Positions 1-8,455 of a stretch of DNA of 64,000 nt are shown in pieces. A model generated the notes under the pieces. That model saw only the letters and a list, made by a program, of their open reading frames with translations, was not told where the DNA came from and did no database searches. This DNA is from Bacillota bacterium (GTDB lineage: Bacteria; Bacillota; Clostridia; DSM-8532). The DNA is taken from assembly GCA_023415825.1 (NCBI GenBank), contig JAEZJF010000025.1, positions 88,203 to 152,202 on the forward strand, written 5' to 3'. The translations under genes and the position numbers were made by a program. The number at the start of each line of letters is the position of its first letter. Position 1 is the stretch's first letter.

Positions 1-1243
1 TCAATGCCGGGTTTTCTAAAAGCTCCTTGAGCATCTTGGTAATCTGAGCGCCATAGGCACCATCAATAATACGATGGTCAAAGGATGCCGTAATCTTCAT
101 ATTGGGTACCGGCTTCCACTCGCTACCCTGCCAGACCGGCTTTACCTCAATGCTTCCCACTGCCAGGATGCAACTTTCGGGAGGATTGATGATGGCAGTA
201 AAATGATCCACATCGTACATGCCGAGATTGGAGATGGTGACGGATCCGCAGCCCATATCTGCAGTTGACAGCCTGCCCTCTCTCGCACTTTCTATTTTGG
301 TTCGATAGGCTTTAGAAATTTCTGCTATGCCCATCAGATTAATATTTTTAACAACAGGCACCACAAGTCCGCCATCAACCGAAACAGCCAAGCCAATGTT
401 TATATTCTTGTAGACACATACACCTTGTTCTTCGTATCTGGCCTTTAGCAAGGGATACTTTTGAGAAGTCACCGCAACGACCTTTGCAATGATATCGCTA
501 TAGGTCACCTTGGTATCATTCATTCTGCTGATATCATTTTTCAATGCTGTCGCTTGGGTCATATCAACATTAAAAGTAACCTGGAAGGCCGGAATGGTTT
601 GTACGCTTTCAAGCATTCTTTTTGCAATGGTCATGCGCATTTTTGACATGGAAAGCAGTTCAAATTCTCCTGTTTCAACCAGTGTTGCTGTTTGACGCTT
701 ATCCATGAAGTCCTGTATATCTGTCCGCTTGATAACAGTACCATTTAAAGGAACAACCTTGAAAATATCCACTTGGTTTTCACGGGCCAGCTTCTTTGCA
801 TTGGGCATGGCAACAACGTGTACATTCTGTTTTTCTTTGGGAGCTATCGTATCACGAGTAGTATTTTCTGCCCCCTTTTCACCCTTGATGATGGGCAAGT
901 ATTCATCTTCTTCCTGATCAGCGATTGCAGTGGGTGCATCAGTAACTTGATCGACCGATGAAGGAGCAGGTTCTTGCTTTTCATTTTGTGCTGCTTCTAA
1001 ATCCTTTTCATCACCAATAATGGCGAGCACGTCACCTGCATCTACAGTGTCACCCCTGCCTACAAGCAAATCGATAACGATGCCTGCTGCATAGCTTTCT
1101 ACGGGTAAAACAGCCTTATCGGTTTCAACTTCAACAAGGATGTCACCGCGATTGACCTTATCACCCTTAGCCACCATCCATTGAGAAATCACTGCCGTAT
1201 CAGTGGTTTGACCCGCACTTGGCATTATAATTTTTTTAATCAT
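1..1243 (-). CDS. Dihydrolipoamide acyltransferase (E2) of a 2-oxoacid dehydrogenase complex, 3' end cut by window
   Basis: The reading frame starts at an ATG at 1243 behind an AGGTGAAG ribosome binding site and runs off the left edge, giving about 414 residues. It begins with a single lipoyl domain whose modified lysine is about residue 43 in ETDKAVLPV. A charged Glu/Asp/Pro-rich linker follows, then the CoA-dependent acyltransferase domain. The catalytic HxxxDG motif is seen as DHRIIDG near residue 390, so only the last few residues are missing. E2 carries the acyl group from E1 to CoA. It is the third gene after E1alpha and E1beta with a 24-bp gap, clearly one operon. Whether pyruvate, acetoin or a branched-chain acid is the substrate cannot be decided from sequence alone. 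Confidence 0.93.
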   Translation of the reverse strand, partial: MIKKIIMPSAGQTTDTAVISQWMVAKGDKVNRGDILVEVETDKAVLPVESYAAGIVIDLLVGRGDTVDAGDVLAIIGDEKDLEAAQNEKQEPAPSSVDQVTDAPTAIADQEEDEYLPIIKGEKGAENTTRDTIAPKEKQNVHVVAMPNAKKLARENQVDIFKVVPLNGTVIKRTDIQDFMDKRQTATLVETGEFELLSMSKMRMTIAKRMLESVQTIPAFQVTFNVDMTQATALKNDISRMNDTKVTYSDIIAKVVAVTSQKYPLLKARYEEQGVCVYKNINIGLAVSVDGGLVVPVVKNINLMGIAEISKAYRTKIESAREGRLSTADMGCGSVTISNLGMYDVDHFTAIINPPESCILAVGSIEVKPVWQGSEWKPVPNMKITASFDHRIIDGAYGAQITKMLKELLENPAL

Positions 1244-1267
1244 AGCTTCACCTACTCCATGTTTTAC

Positions 1268-2281
1268 TTATGCTTTTGCAAGAGCTCTTGCAGCCTTGAC
1301 AATTCTCTCCGTAGAAGGAATGACAAAGCTTTCAAGTGGCGGTGAGAATGGGATTGGCGTATCGTATGTTGCTACACGGGTAATAGGGGCATCCAGCAGA
1401 TAAATCTCATTTTCAGCTATGTAAGAGGCCAACTGGGCTCCCCAGCCGCAGTTATAGTTATCCTCATGGACAATCATGAGTTTACCTGTTTTACGCAATG
1501 ATTCTACAACTGTTTGATAGTCAAAAGGTACCAGGGTGCGCGGATCAATCACTTCGCAGCTAATCCCCTCCGCCTCAAGAATCTTTGCCGCCTCCAGGGA
1601 TTTGTAGCTCATAAGTAAATTGGCAACGATGGTTATATCCTTACCCTCCCGGCGAATGGCGGCCTGACCAAACGGAATGGTGTAATCAGTATCGGGTACT
1701 TCGCTGGTAGAATTTATAGCATCCTTCTCTTTTCTCTTGCTTCCGTAAAGGAGCTTATGCTCGAATACCAGTACAGGATTGTCATCGCGTATGGCTTGCT
1801 TCATAAGCCCTTTTGCATCATAAGCTGTAGACGGACAGATGACCTTAAGCCCCGGTACATGAACAAAATAGCTTTCCAGGCTCTGTGCATGCTGTGCACC
1901 ACGGTTGGTCGCGCCACAGGGTGCACGCATGACCATGGGAACCTTGACCTTCCCTCCGGACATGTAACACATTTTAGCAGCCTGATTGACCAGTTGATCC
2001 ATCATACAAAACAGGAAATCTCCGTATTGCAAATCAGCGACCGGGCGCATGCCCATCATTGCAGAACCGACACATAATCCGGCAATCAAAATTTCTGAAA
2101 TAGGTGTATTAAGTACTCTTTCAAATCCAAATTCGTCAGCCAGACCCTTGGTCACTGTGAAAGCGCCTCCCATACCACCGGGAATGTCTTCATCCTCACC
2201 TAAACAATATACGGAAGTATCTCTTCTCATTTCTTCAGCGATTGCGCTTTTAAGTGCATCTGTAATTGATAACAATGCCAT
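1268..2281 (-). CDS. 2-oxoacid (pyruvate/acetoin-type) dehydrogenase E1 component, beta subunit
   Basis: This 337-residue protein has the normal length and layout of E1beta: an N-terminal transketolase-like pyrimidine-binding domain with GEDEDIPGGMGGAF near residue 28, and a C-terminal transketolase domain ending in the usual helix. With E1alpha it decarboxylates the 2-oxoacid on thiamine diphosphate and acylates the E2 lipoyl arm. Its ATG overlaps the stop codon of the upstream E1alpha gene by one base (TAATG), so translation is probably coupled. The substrate could be pyruvate or acetoin (AcoB-like); the sequence does not settle this. Confidence 0.93.
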   Translation of the reverse strand: MALLSITDALKSAIAEEMRRDTSVYCLGEDEDIPGGMGGAFTVTKGLADEFGFERVLNTPISEILIAGLCVGSAMMGMRPVADLQYGDFLFCMMDQLVNQAAKMCYMSGGKVKVPMVMRAPCGATNRGAQHAQSLESYFVHVPGLKVICPSTAYDAKGLMKQAIRDDNPVLVFEHKLLYGSKRKEKDAINSTSEVPDTDYTIPFGQAAIRREGKDITIVANLLMSYKSLEAAKILEAEGISCEVIDPRTLVPFDYQTVVESLRKTGKLMIVHEDNYNCGWGAQLASYIAENEIYLLDAPITRVATYDTPIPFSPPLESFVIPSTERIVKAARALAKA

Positions 2282-3264
2282 TAGCGATTACCTCCCTGCC
2301 AGAAGATATCGGTCAAAGCCTTCTCAACTGAAGGGAAAGGGGCTTCCTGTGCAAACTTAACCGACTCTTCAATATCTTCGTTGATTTTATTTTCTATCAC
2401 GACGATCTCTTCTTCTGATGCCATCTTCGCTTGGAGGATTTGCTTCCTGAACATAACAACAGGATCCTTGCCAAACCATTCCTTTTCCTCTTCCTTTGGA
2501 CGATAGCCGCAGGCGTCGTTTCGAGAATGACCAACATGGCGGTACGTTTTTAACTCAAGAATAGTGGGACCATCACCTTTTCTGGCTCTCTCGATTGCCC
2601 TGGTGGCAGCTTCGTTGACAGCCAAAACATCATTTCCATCAACCACTTCGCTGGGGATATTGTAAGCAGTAGCCCGATCGGCCGCCACATGTTCCATATT
2701 GCATGTAAGCTTTATAGATGTTGTTGCAGAATAGAGATTGTTTTCACAAACGAAAATAACAGGGAGTTTCCAGATAGCAGCACCATTCATTGTTTCATGA
2801 AAGGAGCCCTCATTTGTAGCGCCGTCGCCAAAGAAACACACAATGACATTATCTTTTCTCTGCATTTTGAAGGCAAGGGCAACACCTGCAGCAATGGGAA
2901 GATTACCACCAACAATTGCATTAGCCGTGAGGGCCCCTACTTCCATATCGCCGGTATGCATGGCTCCTCCCTTACCGTTACAGCAGCCATCTTCCTTACC
3001 GAACATTTCGCACATCATGGATTTCAGTGTTACGCCCTTTGCCAGATCATGGCCTGCAGGACGATGTGTGGAAGCCATAAAGTCGTCTTTTCTTAAATCA
3101 TACAGCATACCTACTGCGCAAGCTTCCTGCCCGGTACTCTGATGAATTGTTCCCGGCATGATTCCTTCCAAAAATAAATAATATATCCTCTCCTCGTATT
3201 TACGGATCAGATACATCTTTTCATACATTCCCAGTGCCTTTTCTTTACTCGGCATTGTGCTCAA
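2281..3264 (-). CDS. 2-oxoacid (pyruvate/acetoin-type) dehydrogenase E1 component, alpha subunit
   Basis: The protein has 327 residues. The thiamine diphosphate motif is clear: GDGATNEGSFHE starting near residue 146 and closing with ENN at about 174. The phosphorylation-loop region is present as YRHVGHSRND. The usual HRGHG before the active site is HRPAGHDLAKG here. A TTG start at 3264 is chosen because AAGGTGTGA lies at good distance before it; an ATG at 3255 is the alternative. It is first in the E1alpha-E1beta-E2 operon. A dihydrolipoamide dehydrogenase would be expected just beyond the left window edge. Confidence 0.93.
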   Translation of the reverse strand: MSTMPSKEKALGMYEKMYLIRKYEERIYYLFLEGIMPGTIHQSTGQEACAVGMLYDLRKDDFMASTHRPAGHDLAKGVTLKSMMCEMFGKEDGCCNGKGGAMHTGDMEVGALTANAIVGGNLPIAAGVALAFKMQRKDNVIVCFFGDGATNEGSFHETMNGAAIWKLPVIFVCENNLYSATTSIKLTCNMEHVAADRATAYNIPSEVVDGNDVLAVNEAATRAIERARKGDGPTILELKTYRHVGHSRNDACGYRPKEEEKEWFGKDPVVMFRKQILQAKMASEEEIVVIENKINEDIEESVKFAQEAPFPSVEKALTDIFWQGGNR

Positions 3265-3284
3265 ACAAATTCACACCTTCCTAA

Positions 3285-3296
3285 ATGTAATTACAT
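3285..3296. promoter_or_regulatory. Operator-like palindrome ATGTAATTACAT, proximal copy
   Basis: This perfect 12-bp palindrome lies in the leader just upstream of the E1alpha ribosome binding site. An identical copy is 133 bp further upstream, beyond the promoter. Such a pair suggests a dimeric repressor that binds both sides of the promoter. The regulator is not recognisable. Confidence 0.55.
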
Positions 3297-3366
3297 CCGA
3301 TATGATTACGCCAGTGTTATAATATACACCTGATATTTGGATGCTTTCAGAGTTTTATTTGAATCC

Positions 3367-3395
3367 AGTATGACATATAGTTTTTATGATGTCAA
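3367..3395 (-). promoter_or_regulatory. Candidate promoter of the 2-oxoacid dehydrogenase operon
   Basis: On the minus strand a perfect -35 TTGACA (3390-3395) is followed after 17 bases by CATACT (3367-3372), four of six matches to the -10 consensus. A second TATAAC-like -10 lies nearer the gene around 3320. The promoter sits between the two ATGTAATTACAT palindromes. Confidence 0.5.
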
Positions 3396-3417
3396 TGATA
3401 TATTACACATTTTTATT

Positions 3418-3429
3418 ATGTAATTACAT
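3418..3429. promoter_or_regulatory. Operator-like palindrome ATGTAATTACAT, distal copy
   Basis: This is identical to the palindrome at 3285-3296 and lies just upstream of the -35 box of the dehydrogenase operon. The remaining bases of the 358-bp gap hold only the CotH terminator. Confidence 0.5.
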
Positions 3430-3567
3430 CTACGATAACTCTTGTTTAGCTCTTTGCACACCTTTTATCCCATTTGCGGTTTTATTAGGAAACAAAGTTA
3501 TAGATTATCTAAAGAATTGCATTTTAAGAAAATCAGAAAGCCAATGTGATTAAAAGAATTAAGAAAA

Positions 3568-3594
3568 AGAGCCGCCCGGAATATGGGCAGCTCT
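3568..3594 (-). terminator. Rho-independent terminator after the CotH gene
   Basis: The inverted repeat AGAGC-GCCC / GGGC-GCTCT has a short loop. On the minus strand it is followed by CTTTTTCTT. It lies 28 bases past the stop codon of the CotH gene and probably ends the VTC-DUF4956-CotH transcript. Confidence 0.7.
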
Positions 3595-3622
3595 CTTGAA
3601 AAAGAGATGTCTGTGTGTCCTC

Positions 3623-5638
3623 CTAATATTTCTTCTTGAATTTCGACACAGATAACGTGGCCAGAAGTAGAAGTATAACGAGCCCGGCTATAATGGCGAT
3701 ATAGCTTTGACCGCCTTGCAGTGCTGTTTGAGTTTGATTGTTCATGTCAGGTCTTTGCATATTCCCATCTGGCTTTTGGAAGTTTCCATTAGGAGCTGCG
3801 CCATTTTGACCCGGTGCCCCGAAACCCTTCCCCATGCTTTGCAGGAAAGTTATCTGCTCAGCAGTTAGGCCAAGCTCTTTGAGCTGTTTTGTTTGATCTT
3901 CGGTTAGAGTTTCGCTATTTGAGCTTTGCAGAATTTCCATTGCCTTTTGCATTGTGGCCATATCAGGCATATCCGCCATATTCCCGAAGCCACCGGCCGG
4001 TCTTCCCGGCTCATTTGCATTATCTTGATTCTGGTCACCCCTGTCGCCACGGCCACCTCCACCCATTCCATTGCCTAAATCACTTATAGTTAAGCTGCCG
4101 GTGGAAATAAGCGCATTCGGGTTTTCACTTTGGCTTGTTGTTGTTGATGGAACTGTCCCCTTAAGCTGTCCTAAAATACTTTCTGCCCGAAGCTCTCCTA
4201 AGGTCGTCAAGGCCGGTAATACTTTAAGATAATCCTCATAAGTGCAGAATGCGGTTAAATCCTTCTCTACATAGCCTGCAACCAATGAATCAAGCTGTTC
4301 TATCTTTTCGGCCCACTTGCCCTCTGTAAAATACTCCGTCATGATCTCATTCAGATACTGGTGATACTTCTCTTTATACTCATCATTTTCAAGTAATTTA
4401 TTAAAAAGCGGTCTATCTTCCAAAGCCACACCGCTTACAGGTGTATCAATGGGAAAATTAACAACGCTGGAAGCACTGCCCGACTGAAAACCACCAAACG
4501 AAAAATTATAGTCCCATGGCAAAATAGTGATTTTTCCGTCATTTTCATAGATGTAATAATTCTGTGCCATATTTGAAGAATAACTGTCCAGGCTGACCAC
4601 AACCGTATGCGCTGCCATGTAGCGCAGGATTTTGTCCACATCAAAATATTTTTCAAGGTCTGTTCCTGTACTTAAGTTTTTAAGAGCTGTGATCACTCTT
4701 TGCTGGTCGACCTCAGTGGTTTTCCCAATTGCATTATTGAAAATTGAAGAATAGCTGCTTATGTTGTCATCAGAATATTGGAGGTCTCCGCCTGATGAGC
4801 CGCGTCCGCCCATTCCACCGCCCTTAAAATTGTTTTGTCCATCCTGTCCGTTAAAAGGCGCTTTATTTTGCTGATCGACTCCTTGGTTTTGGGTTGCTCC
4901 GTTATTGATATCAGGCATCTGGCCCCCATCAGGCCTAGTGGGCATTTGCCCCCCATCCGGCCTTGTGGGCATTTGCCCGCCATTTTGCACCTGTTCATTG
5001 CCCTTGTTACCCATATCCATTGACTTTACATTGTACAGGTTTCCTGAGGTATCACCATAGACTCTGCTCAGGTAGCTGTCATCATAGGCTTCAATTGCCA
5101 GGTAAAAGCCCCAGGCTTCGCCATTAACCGAAATATCAGCAAAGTCGTACAGAGGGGTGTCCACGCCAATAGTGTTCATAATATCATAAGACAAATATTC
5201 TTTCATATAACTGTTGTCGCCAAGCATATTGTTCACAACAAAGGTATCAAGCCCAAAGCAGGTCTGCCCTTCTATATACTGATCAAACTTGAGCCGAAAG
5301 CTGAACCTGTCGGTGGTGCTGTCTTGTGCCACTTGTGTCAGACTGGAATTACCCTTGGGCCTTATTCCGACATTTTGAAATTTGGTACCGTTTATCACCA
5401 CATCCACCATAATGTATTCTTCCGATATGGCATTTTCAAGCATAGTCTCCCAGTCTGACTGATCCGCAATAATGTCTATGTCGATGATTTCCCCACCAAA
5501 GAGCTTTGTCTCATATTGTTGTGTCATTCCGGCACTTACTGCCTCACTATTTGAATAGCCTGTTAAAACTACTGCTATAACCAGTAAGAATGCAACAGCG
5601 GCTGTGATAATGCCTTTTATATATTTACTTTCTATCAA
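3623..5638 (-). CDS. CotH-type protein kinase, membrane anchored
   Basis: The 671-residue protein starts at TTG behind GGAGGTG. One hydrophobic anchor lies at residues 9-27 and a second at the C terminus just before KFKKKY, so the body is probably outside the cell. CotH features include GIRPKGNSSL near residue 110 and LPWDYNFSFG with the atypical kinase aspartate and asparagine. A Gly/Gln/Pro-rich insert near residues 215-280 carries GGQMPTRPD tandem repeats, and a second Gln/Gly/Asn-rich stretch lies before the C-terminal helix. The spore-coat member of this family phosphorylates coat proteins; this long form with low-complexity inserts sits in a cluster with DUF4956 and VTC genes, suggesting a cell-surface role. 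The target is unknown. Confidence 0.88.
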   Translation of the reverse strand: MIESKYIKGIITAAVAFLLVIAVVLTGYSNSEAVSAGMTQQYETKLFGGEIIDIDIIADQSDWETMLENAISEEYIMVDVVINGTKFQNVGIRPKGNSSLTQVAQDSTTDRFSFRLKFDQYIEGQTCFGLDTFVVNNMLGDNSYMKEYLSYDIMNTIGVDTPLYDFADISVNGEAWGFYLAIEAYDDSYLSRVYGDTSGNLYNVKSMDMGNKGNEQVQNGGQMPTRPDGGQMPTRPDGGQMPDINNGATQNQGVDQQNKAPFNGQDGQNNFKGGGMGGRGSSGGDLQYSDDNISSYSSIFNNAIGKTTEVDQQRVITALKNLSTGTDLEKYFDVDKILRYMAAHTVVVSLDSYSSNMAQNYYIYENDGKITILPWDYNFSFGGFQSGSASSVVNFPIDTPVSGVALEDRPLFNKLLENDEYKEKYHQYLNEIMTEYFTEGKWAEKIEQLDSLVAGYVEKDLTAFCTYEDYLKVLPALTTLGELRAESILGQLKGTVPSTTTSQSENPNALISTGSLTISDLGNGMGGGGRGDRGDQNQDNANEPGRPAGGFGNMADMPDMATMQKAMEILQSSNSETLTEDQTKQLKELGLTAEQITFLQSMGKGFGAPGQNGAAPNGNFQKPDGNMQRPDMNNQTQTALQGGQSYIAIIAGLVILLLLATLSVSKFKKKY

Positions 5639-5669
5639 GGGATTTCACCTCCCGTCAATCTCCTTTTTA

Positions 5670-6338
5670 TCACATGTACTCACCGTTATAGCTTACAAGT
5701 ACGGCATTTTCCACCCCTTTTACTGAAAGAAGCTCATTGACAAGACTCGCATTCATATCAAGAAGCCGAACCTCAACTGTAAGCTCAATGCCGTTTCTTG
5801 TTACAGTTTTTGCTTTAACAAGGCTCTTTTTGGTTTTAGATTTAACAAGCGACAGCACGTCTGCTTCGGACTTATCATTTTCGCAGTTCACAACAATTAA
5901 ATAAGGTGTGTCCGTGCTTTTCTTGTTTACAAATACAAAGAGTATAAGACCAATGAAAATCGAGCCAATAATGGCAAGGGGGATGAGTCCTGCACCGGTC
6001 ACAATTCCAGCCGAAATCGCCCAGAACAAATAAGCAATGTCAAGAGGTTCTTTTACTGCTGTTCTAAAACGAACGATGGATAATGCGCCCACCATTCCAA
6101 GCGATAGGATGATATTGGACGTAACTGCCAGGATAATAAGTGTGGTAATGAGTGTCATGGCCATAAGAGAAACTCCGAAGGATGCCGAGTACATGACCCC
6201 GGCAAAGGTTTTCTTATAAACAAAAAAGATGAATAATCCAAGGCAAAAAGCCACAGCCATGGCTAGCACTACGTCTAAGAGTGAAAAAGAAGATGCTTTC
6301 TCTAAAAAGCTACTTTTAAAAATATCTTGAAAGGTCAT
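5670..6338 (-). CDS. DUF4956 family membrane protein
   Basis: The ATG at 6338 is preceded by GGAGGAATTAACT, which rejects the longer TTG-started frame. The 222-residue protein has four hydrophobic segments in its first 145 residues, with the family-typical GMVGALSIVRFRTAVKEPLD between helices, and then a cytoplasmic domain of about 75 residues. It follows the VTC gene by 18 bases and precedes the CotH gene by 31. In the cluster type seen here DUF4956 proteins accompany VTC-like polyphosphate polymerases and CotH kinases; the joint function is not established. Confidence 0.9.
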   Translation of the reverse strand: MTFQDIFKSSFLEKASSFSLLDVVLAMAVAFCLGLFIFFVYKKTFAGVMYSASFGVSLMAMTLITTLIILAVTSNIILSLGMVGALSIVRFRTAVKEPLDIAYLFWAISAGIVTGAGLIPLAIIGSIFIGLILFVFVNKKSTDTPYLIVVNCENDKSEADVLSLVKSKTKKSLVKAKTVTRNGIELTVEVRLLDMNASLVNELLSVKGVENAVLVSYNGEYM

Positions 6339-6356
6339 AGTTAATTCCTCCAATAA

Positions 6357-7034
6357 TTAAAGTATTCTACTGATTGCATATTTGGAAAAGGCGTTTCTCT
6401 GTCGATTGCTTAATTGAATAATATCGGCAATGACCTGGGGCAGAAAATCATCATATTTGACCTCGAGGATGATACTCTTTGTAGGGCTGTGGCAAACCAG
6501 CAGGGGATCTAAAAATTGTGTGATATTACTGCTTGTCCGAATGTCACTGTCGATTGTCACCCTTACATTCCCTGCCGGAAATACAAACGCGTGGCGTTTG
6601 TAGTCCACAATGTTTTTGGGACGAAGCTGTTCGGCCCGTATCTTTGCATATAACTCCAAAAACAATATCTCGCTGCTTTCTTTCAGAAAATCAATTTTTC
6701 CGTTTAAAAGCATTTGACATTGCGCCTTGGATATACTCGCCGATTGCTTTTGGCAAAGACCGCTTCGTTTACTCTTTTTTTCAAGCCGGATATAGGATGT
6801 GTCCCCGTTATAATAACGGATACGAAACTTTTCCCTGTTTGAGACACCGTTTATCTTCTCACGGAGCGCTTTATCATAAAGATTGTCAAAATACAAGCTT
6901 CTGATTTTATAGCTACCGTCAGCTGATGCATGATCATCTGGCTTTGCTATATACTGGAGTCTTGAAATAAGCTCCATACAATCAAAGTAATTGATATCAT
7001 GCTTCAGCTCATGACGGAACCTTTGCTCTTTCAC
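6357..7034 (-). CDS. VTC-domain (polyphosphate polymerase-like) protein
   Basis: This 225-residue protein is a stand-alone VTC domain of the triphosphate tunnel type. Basic residues expected to line the tunnel appear in RHELKHDI at the N terminus, KIRSLYFDN near residue 45, KFRIRYYNG near residue 70, and RLEKKSKRSG near 82. Acidic metal-binding residues appear late, in SIILEVKYDDFLP. It starts with GTG preceded by GGGTGAG. In yeast the domain makes polyphosphate from ATP; the bacterial role in this cluster is inferred only. A TATAAT is present upstream at 7073-7078. Confidence 0.88.
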   Translation of the reverse strand: MKEQRFRHELKHDINYFDCMELISRLQYIAKPDDHASADGSYKIRSLYFDNLYDKALREKINGVSNREKFRIRYYNGDTSYIRLEKKSKRSGLCQKQSASISKAQCQMLLNGKIDFLKESSEILFLELYAKIRAEQLRPKNIVDYKRHAFVFPAGNVRVTIDSDIRTSSNITQFLDPLLVCHSPTKSIILEVKYDDFLPQVIADIIQLSNRQRNAFSKYAISRIL

Positions 7035-7072
7035 TTTTTCTCACCCACTTCTGATCTTTATTGGATGAGTTT

Positions 7073-7078
7073 ATTATA
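7073..7078 (-). promoter_or_regulatory. Candidate -10 box for the VTC-DUF4956-CotH operon
   Basis: A perfect TATAAT reads on the minus strand 39 bases before the GTG start. No convincing -35 box stands 17 bases further upstream, so the call rests on the -10 box and position. Confidence 0.4.
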
Positions 7079-7193
7079 CTTTGACCATTTGATGTGCTTT
7101 TGTTCTTTATGTGAATTTTATGTGAATACCGATATGATTGAGGTGCTGCACATACCTTTATGAAAAAAGGCTGGGCACTGTTTCAGAAAACCG

Positions 7194-8183
7194 CTAACAG
7201 CTTTTCCTAAATATTGGAGTCCCATTTATATATACAGTTTTTGTGGTTGCTCTATTTTTTAATACACGCTCAATTAACAAATCCAGAGCAGAACTGCAGA
7301 TAATCGTAATATCAATATGGAAAGTTGTGAGCGGTGGTGAAACATATTGCGCAATACCAATATCATTGATACTAAAAAAGGACACACGATTCGGAATCTC
7401 CCATTGCTTCTCATTAAATGCTTGCAATGCACCAATGGCTAAAGCATCATTTGCAACACAAAATGCAGTAGGTAATTTATCATAGAATTCATTTATAGCT
7501 TTCATCGCAATGCGATATCCTTCTTTTACAGTAAAAGCATCTGCAATAAAGATATGCTCCTCTTTTAACAGGTTGTAGTATGACATTGTCTGTCTAAATG
7601 ACCATTCTCGCACATCCATTATTGGTTTATGTGTTATTAATTCATAATCAGGTGCACCTATAAAGCCAATGCTCTTGTGCCCTTTTTTCACAAAATAATC
7701 AACAATTTGAGTGACCATGGAATCCTGATTAGCCTGAACACTGTCAAACAAACTCTCGTCCGGTCTAGTATTTATGAACACTCCTCTGCATGTAATGCTT
7801 TTTAGATGCTCAATTTCATGCATATTAAGCCATCCTATTACGATGAAAGCCACGGTATCTTTATTGACAGCCTGAATGCCGTCACGCTTCTCATATCTCG
7901 TAAAATTTATATTCCTGGCTTTTCCTTGCTCTTCTATTTCAGTCAGAATAGATTTATGAAAAATTTCATCCAATTCTTCACCATCTTCAACCCAATAGAT
8001 TAAAGCAACATTGTCAATTTTAGGGCTTATCTTTTTCTTCTGGTATCCAATTTCATCAGCTGTCCTCAAAATTGCACTTCTTGTTTGCTCACTTACTGAG
8101 ATTTCAGGATCATGGTTCAGTACACGTGATACAGTGGCATTGGAAATACCTAATATTTGTGCAATTTCTTTAATCGTTGCCAT
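7194..8183 (-). CDS. LacI/GalR family transcriptional regulator, probably of the galactan operon
   Basis: The 329-residue protein has the LacI helix-turn-helix at residues 2-25 (ATIKEIAQILGISNATVSRVL). A periplasmic-binding-like effector domain follows, with family features GFIGAPDYE and FSINDIGIAQYVSPPLTTF. The neighbouring transporter and GH53 genes suggest that it senses a galacto-oligosaccharide or galactose. An operator-like site is 26 bases upstream of its own start and two similar sites lie before the galactanase operon, which suggests autoregulation and operon control. Effector and sign of control are inference. Confidence 0.9.
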   Translation of the reverse strand: MATIKEIAQILGISNATVSRVLNHDPEISVSEQTRSAILRTADEIGYQKKKISPKIDNVALIYWVEDGEELDEIFHKSILTEIEEQGKARNINFTRYEKRDGIQAVNKDTVAFIVIGWLNMHEIEHLKSITCRGVFINTRPDESLFDSVQANQDSMVTQIVDYFVKKGHKSIGFIGAPDYELITHKPIMDVREWSFRQTMSYYNLLKEEHIFIADAFTVKEGYRIAMKAINEFYDKLPTAFCVANDALAIGALQAFNEKQWEIPNRVSFFSINDIGIAQYVSPPLTTFHIDITIICSSALDLLIERVLKNRATTKTVYINGTPIFRKSC

Positions 8184-8208
8184 TATAGCTCCCCCTAATT
8201 AACAATGT

Positions 8209-8226
8209 TTAAGTAAATATTTTACT
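8209..8226. promoter_or_regulatory. Operator-like site TTAAGTAAATATTTTACT before the LacI gene
   Basis: The dyad AGTAAAtatTTTACT lies just upstream of the regulator gene. It shares TTAAGTAAA and the ATTTA half with the two sites at 14529-14546 and 14555-14572, so it is a likely binding site of this LacI protein. Confidence 0.6.
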
Positions 8227-8281
8227 ATCAAATAAAAATAAAGTCAACTTACGTCAGACGCAGAGCTCCTATACTAATATA

Positions 8282-8423
8282 AAAAGTGAGTTATCCACTT
8301 TTAGCCTTCCAAAATACAAACCATAATATTGCTTAGACAAAATTGTCCTCTTCCGTTCTTGGCTTCACTTCATAAGCAATCACAGTTCATATTATTGATT
8401 GATAATTTGAATAACTCACTTTT
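8282..8423. ncRNA. Candidate structured element A (hairpin-ended, shares a 14-nt core with 10168-10280)
   Basis: A perfect 13-bp inverted repeat (AAAAGTGAGTTAT / ATAACTCACTTTT) closes a 142-bp element. Read on the minus strand it holds CAAGAACGGAAGAG between paired arms ATTGCTTA / TAAGCAAT and beside a small hairpin GACAA/TTGTC. The same 14-nt core occurs inside the element at 10168-10280, whose closing stem has a different sequence. It fills the gap between the galactanase stop codon and the regulator promoter. Whether it is an RNA or a DNA repeat is open. Confidence 0.45.
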
Positions 8424-8455
8424 GCTAATTTAATTCAATAGAGTTATACAAAGGA

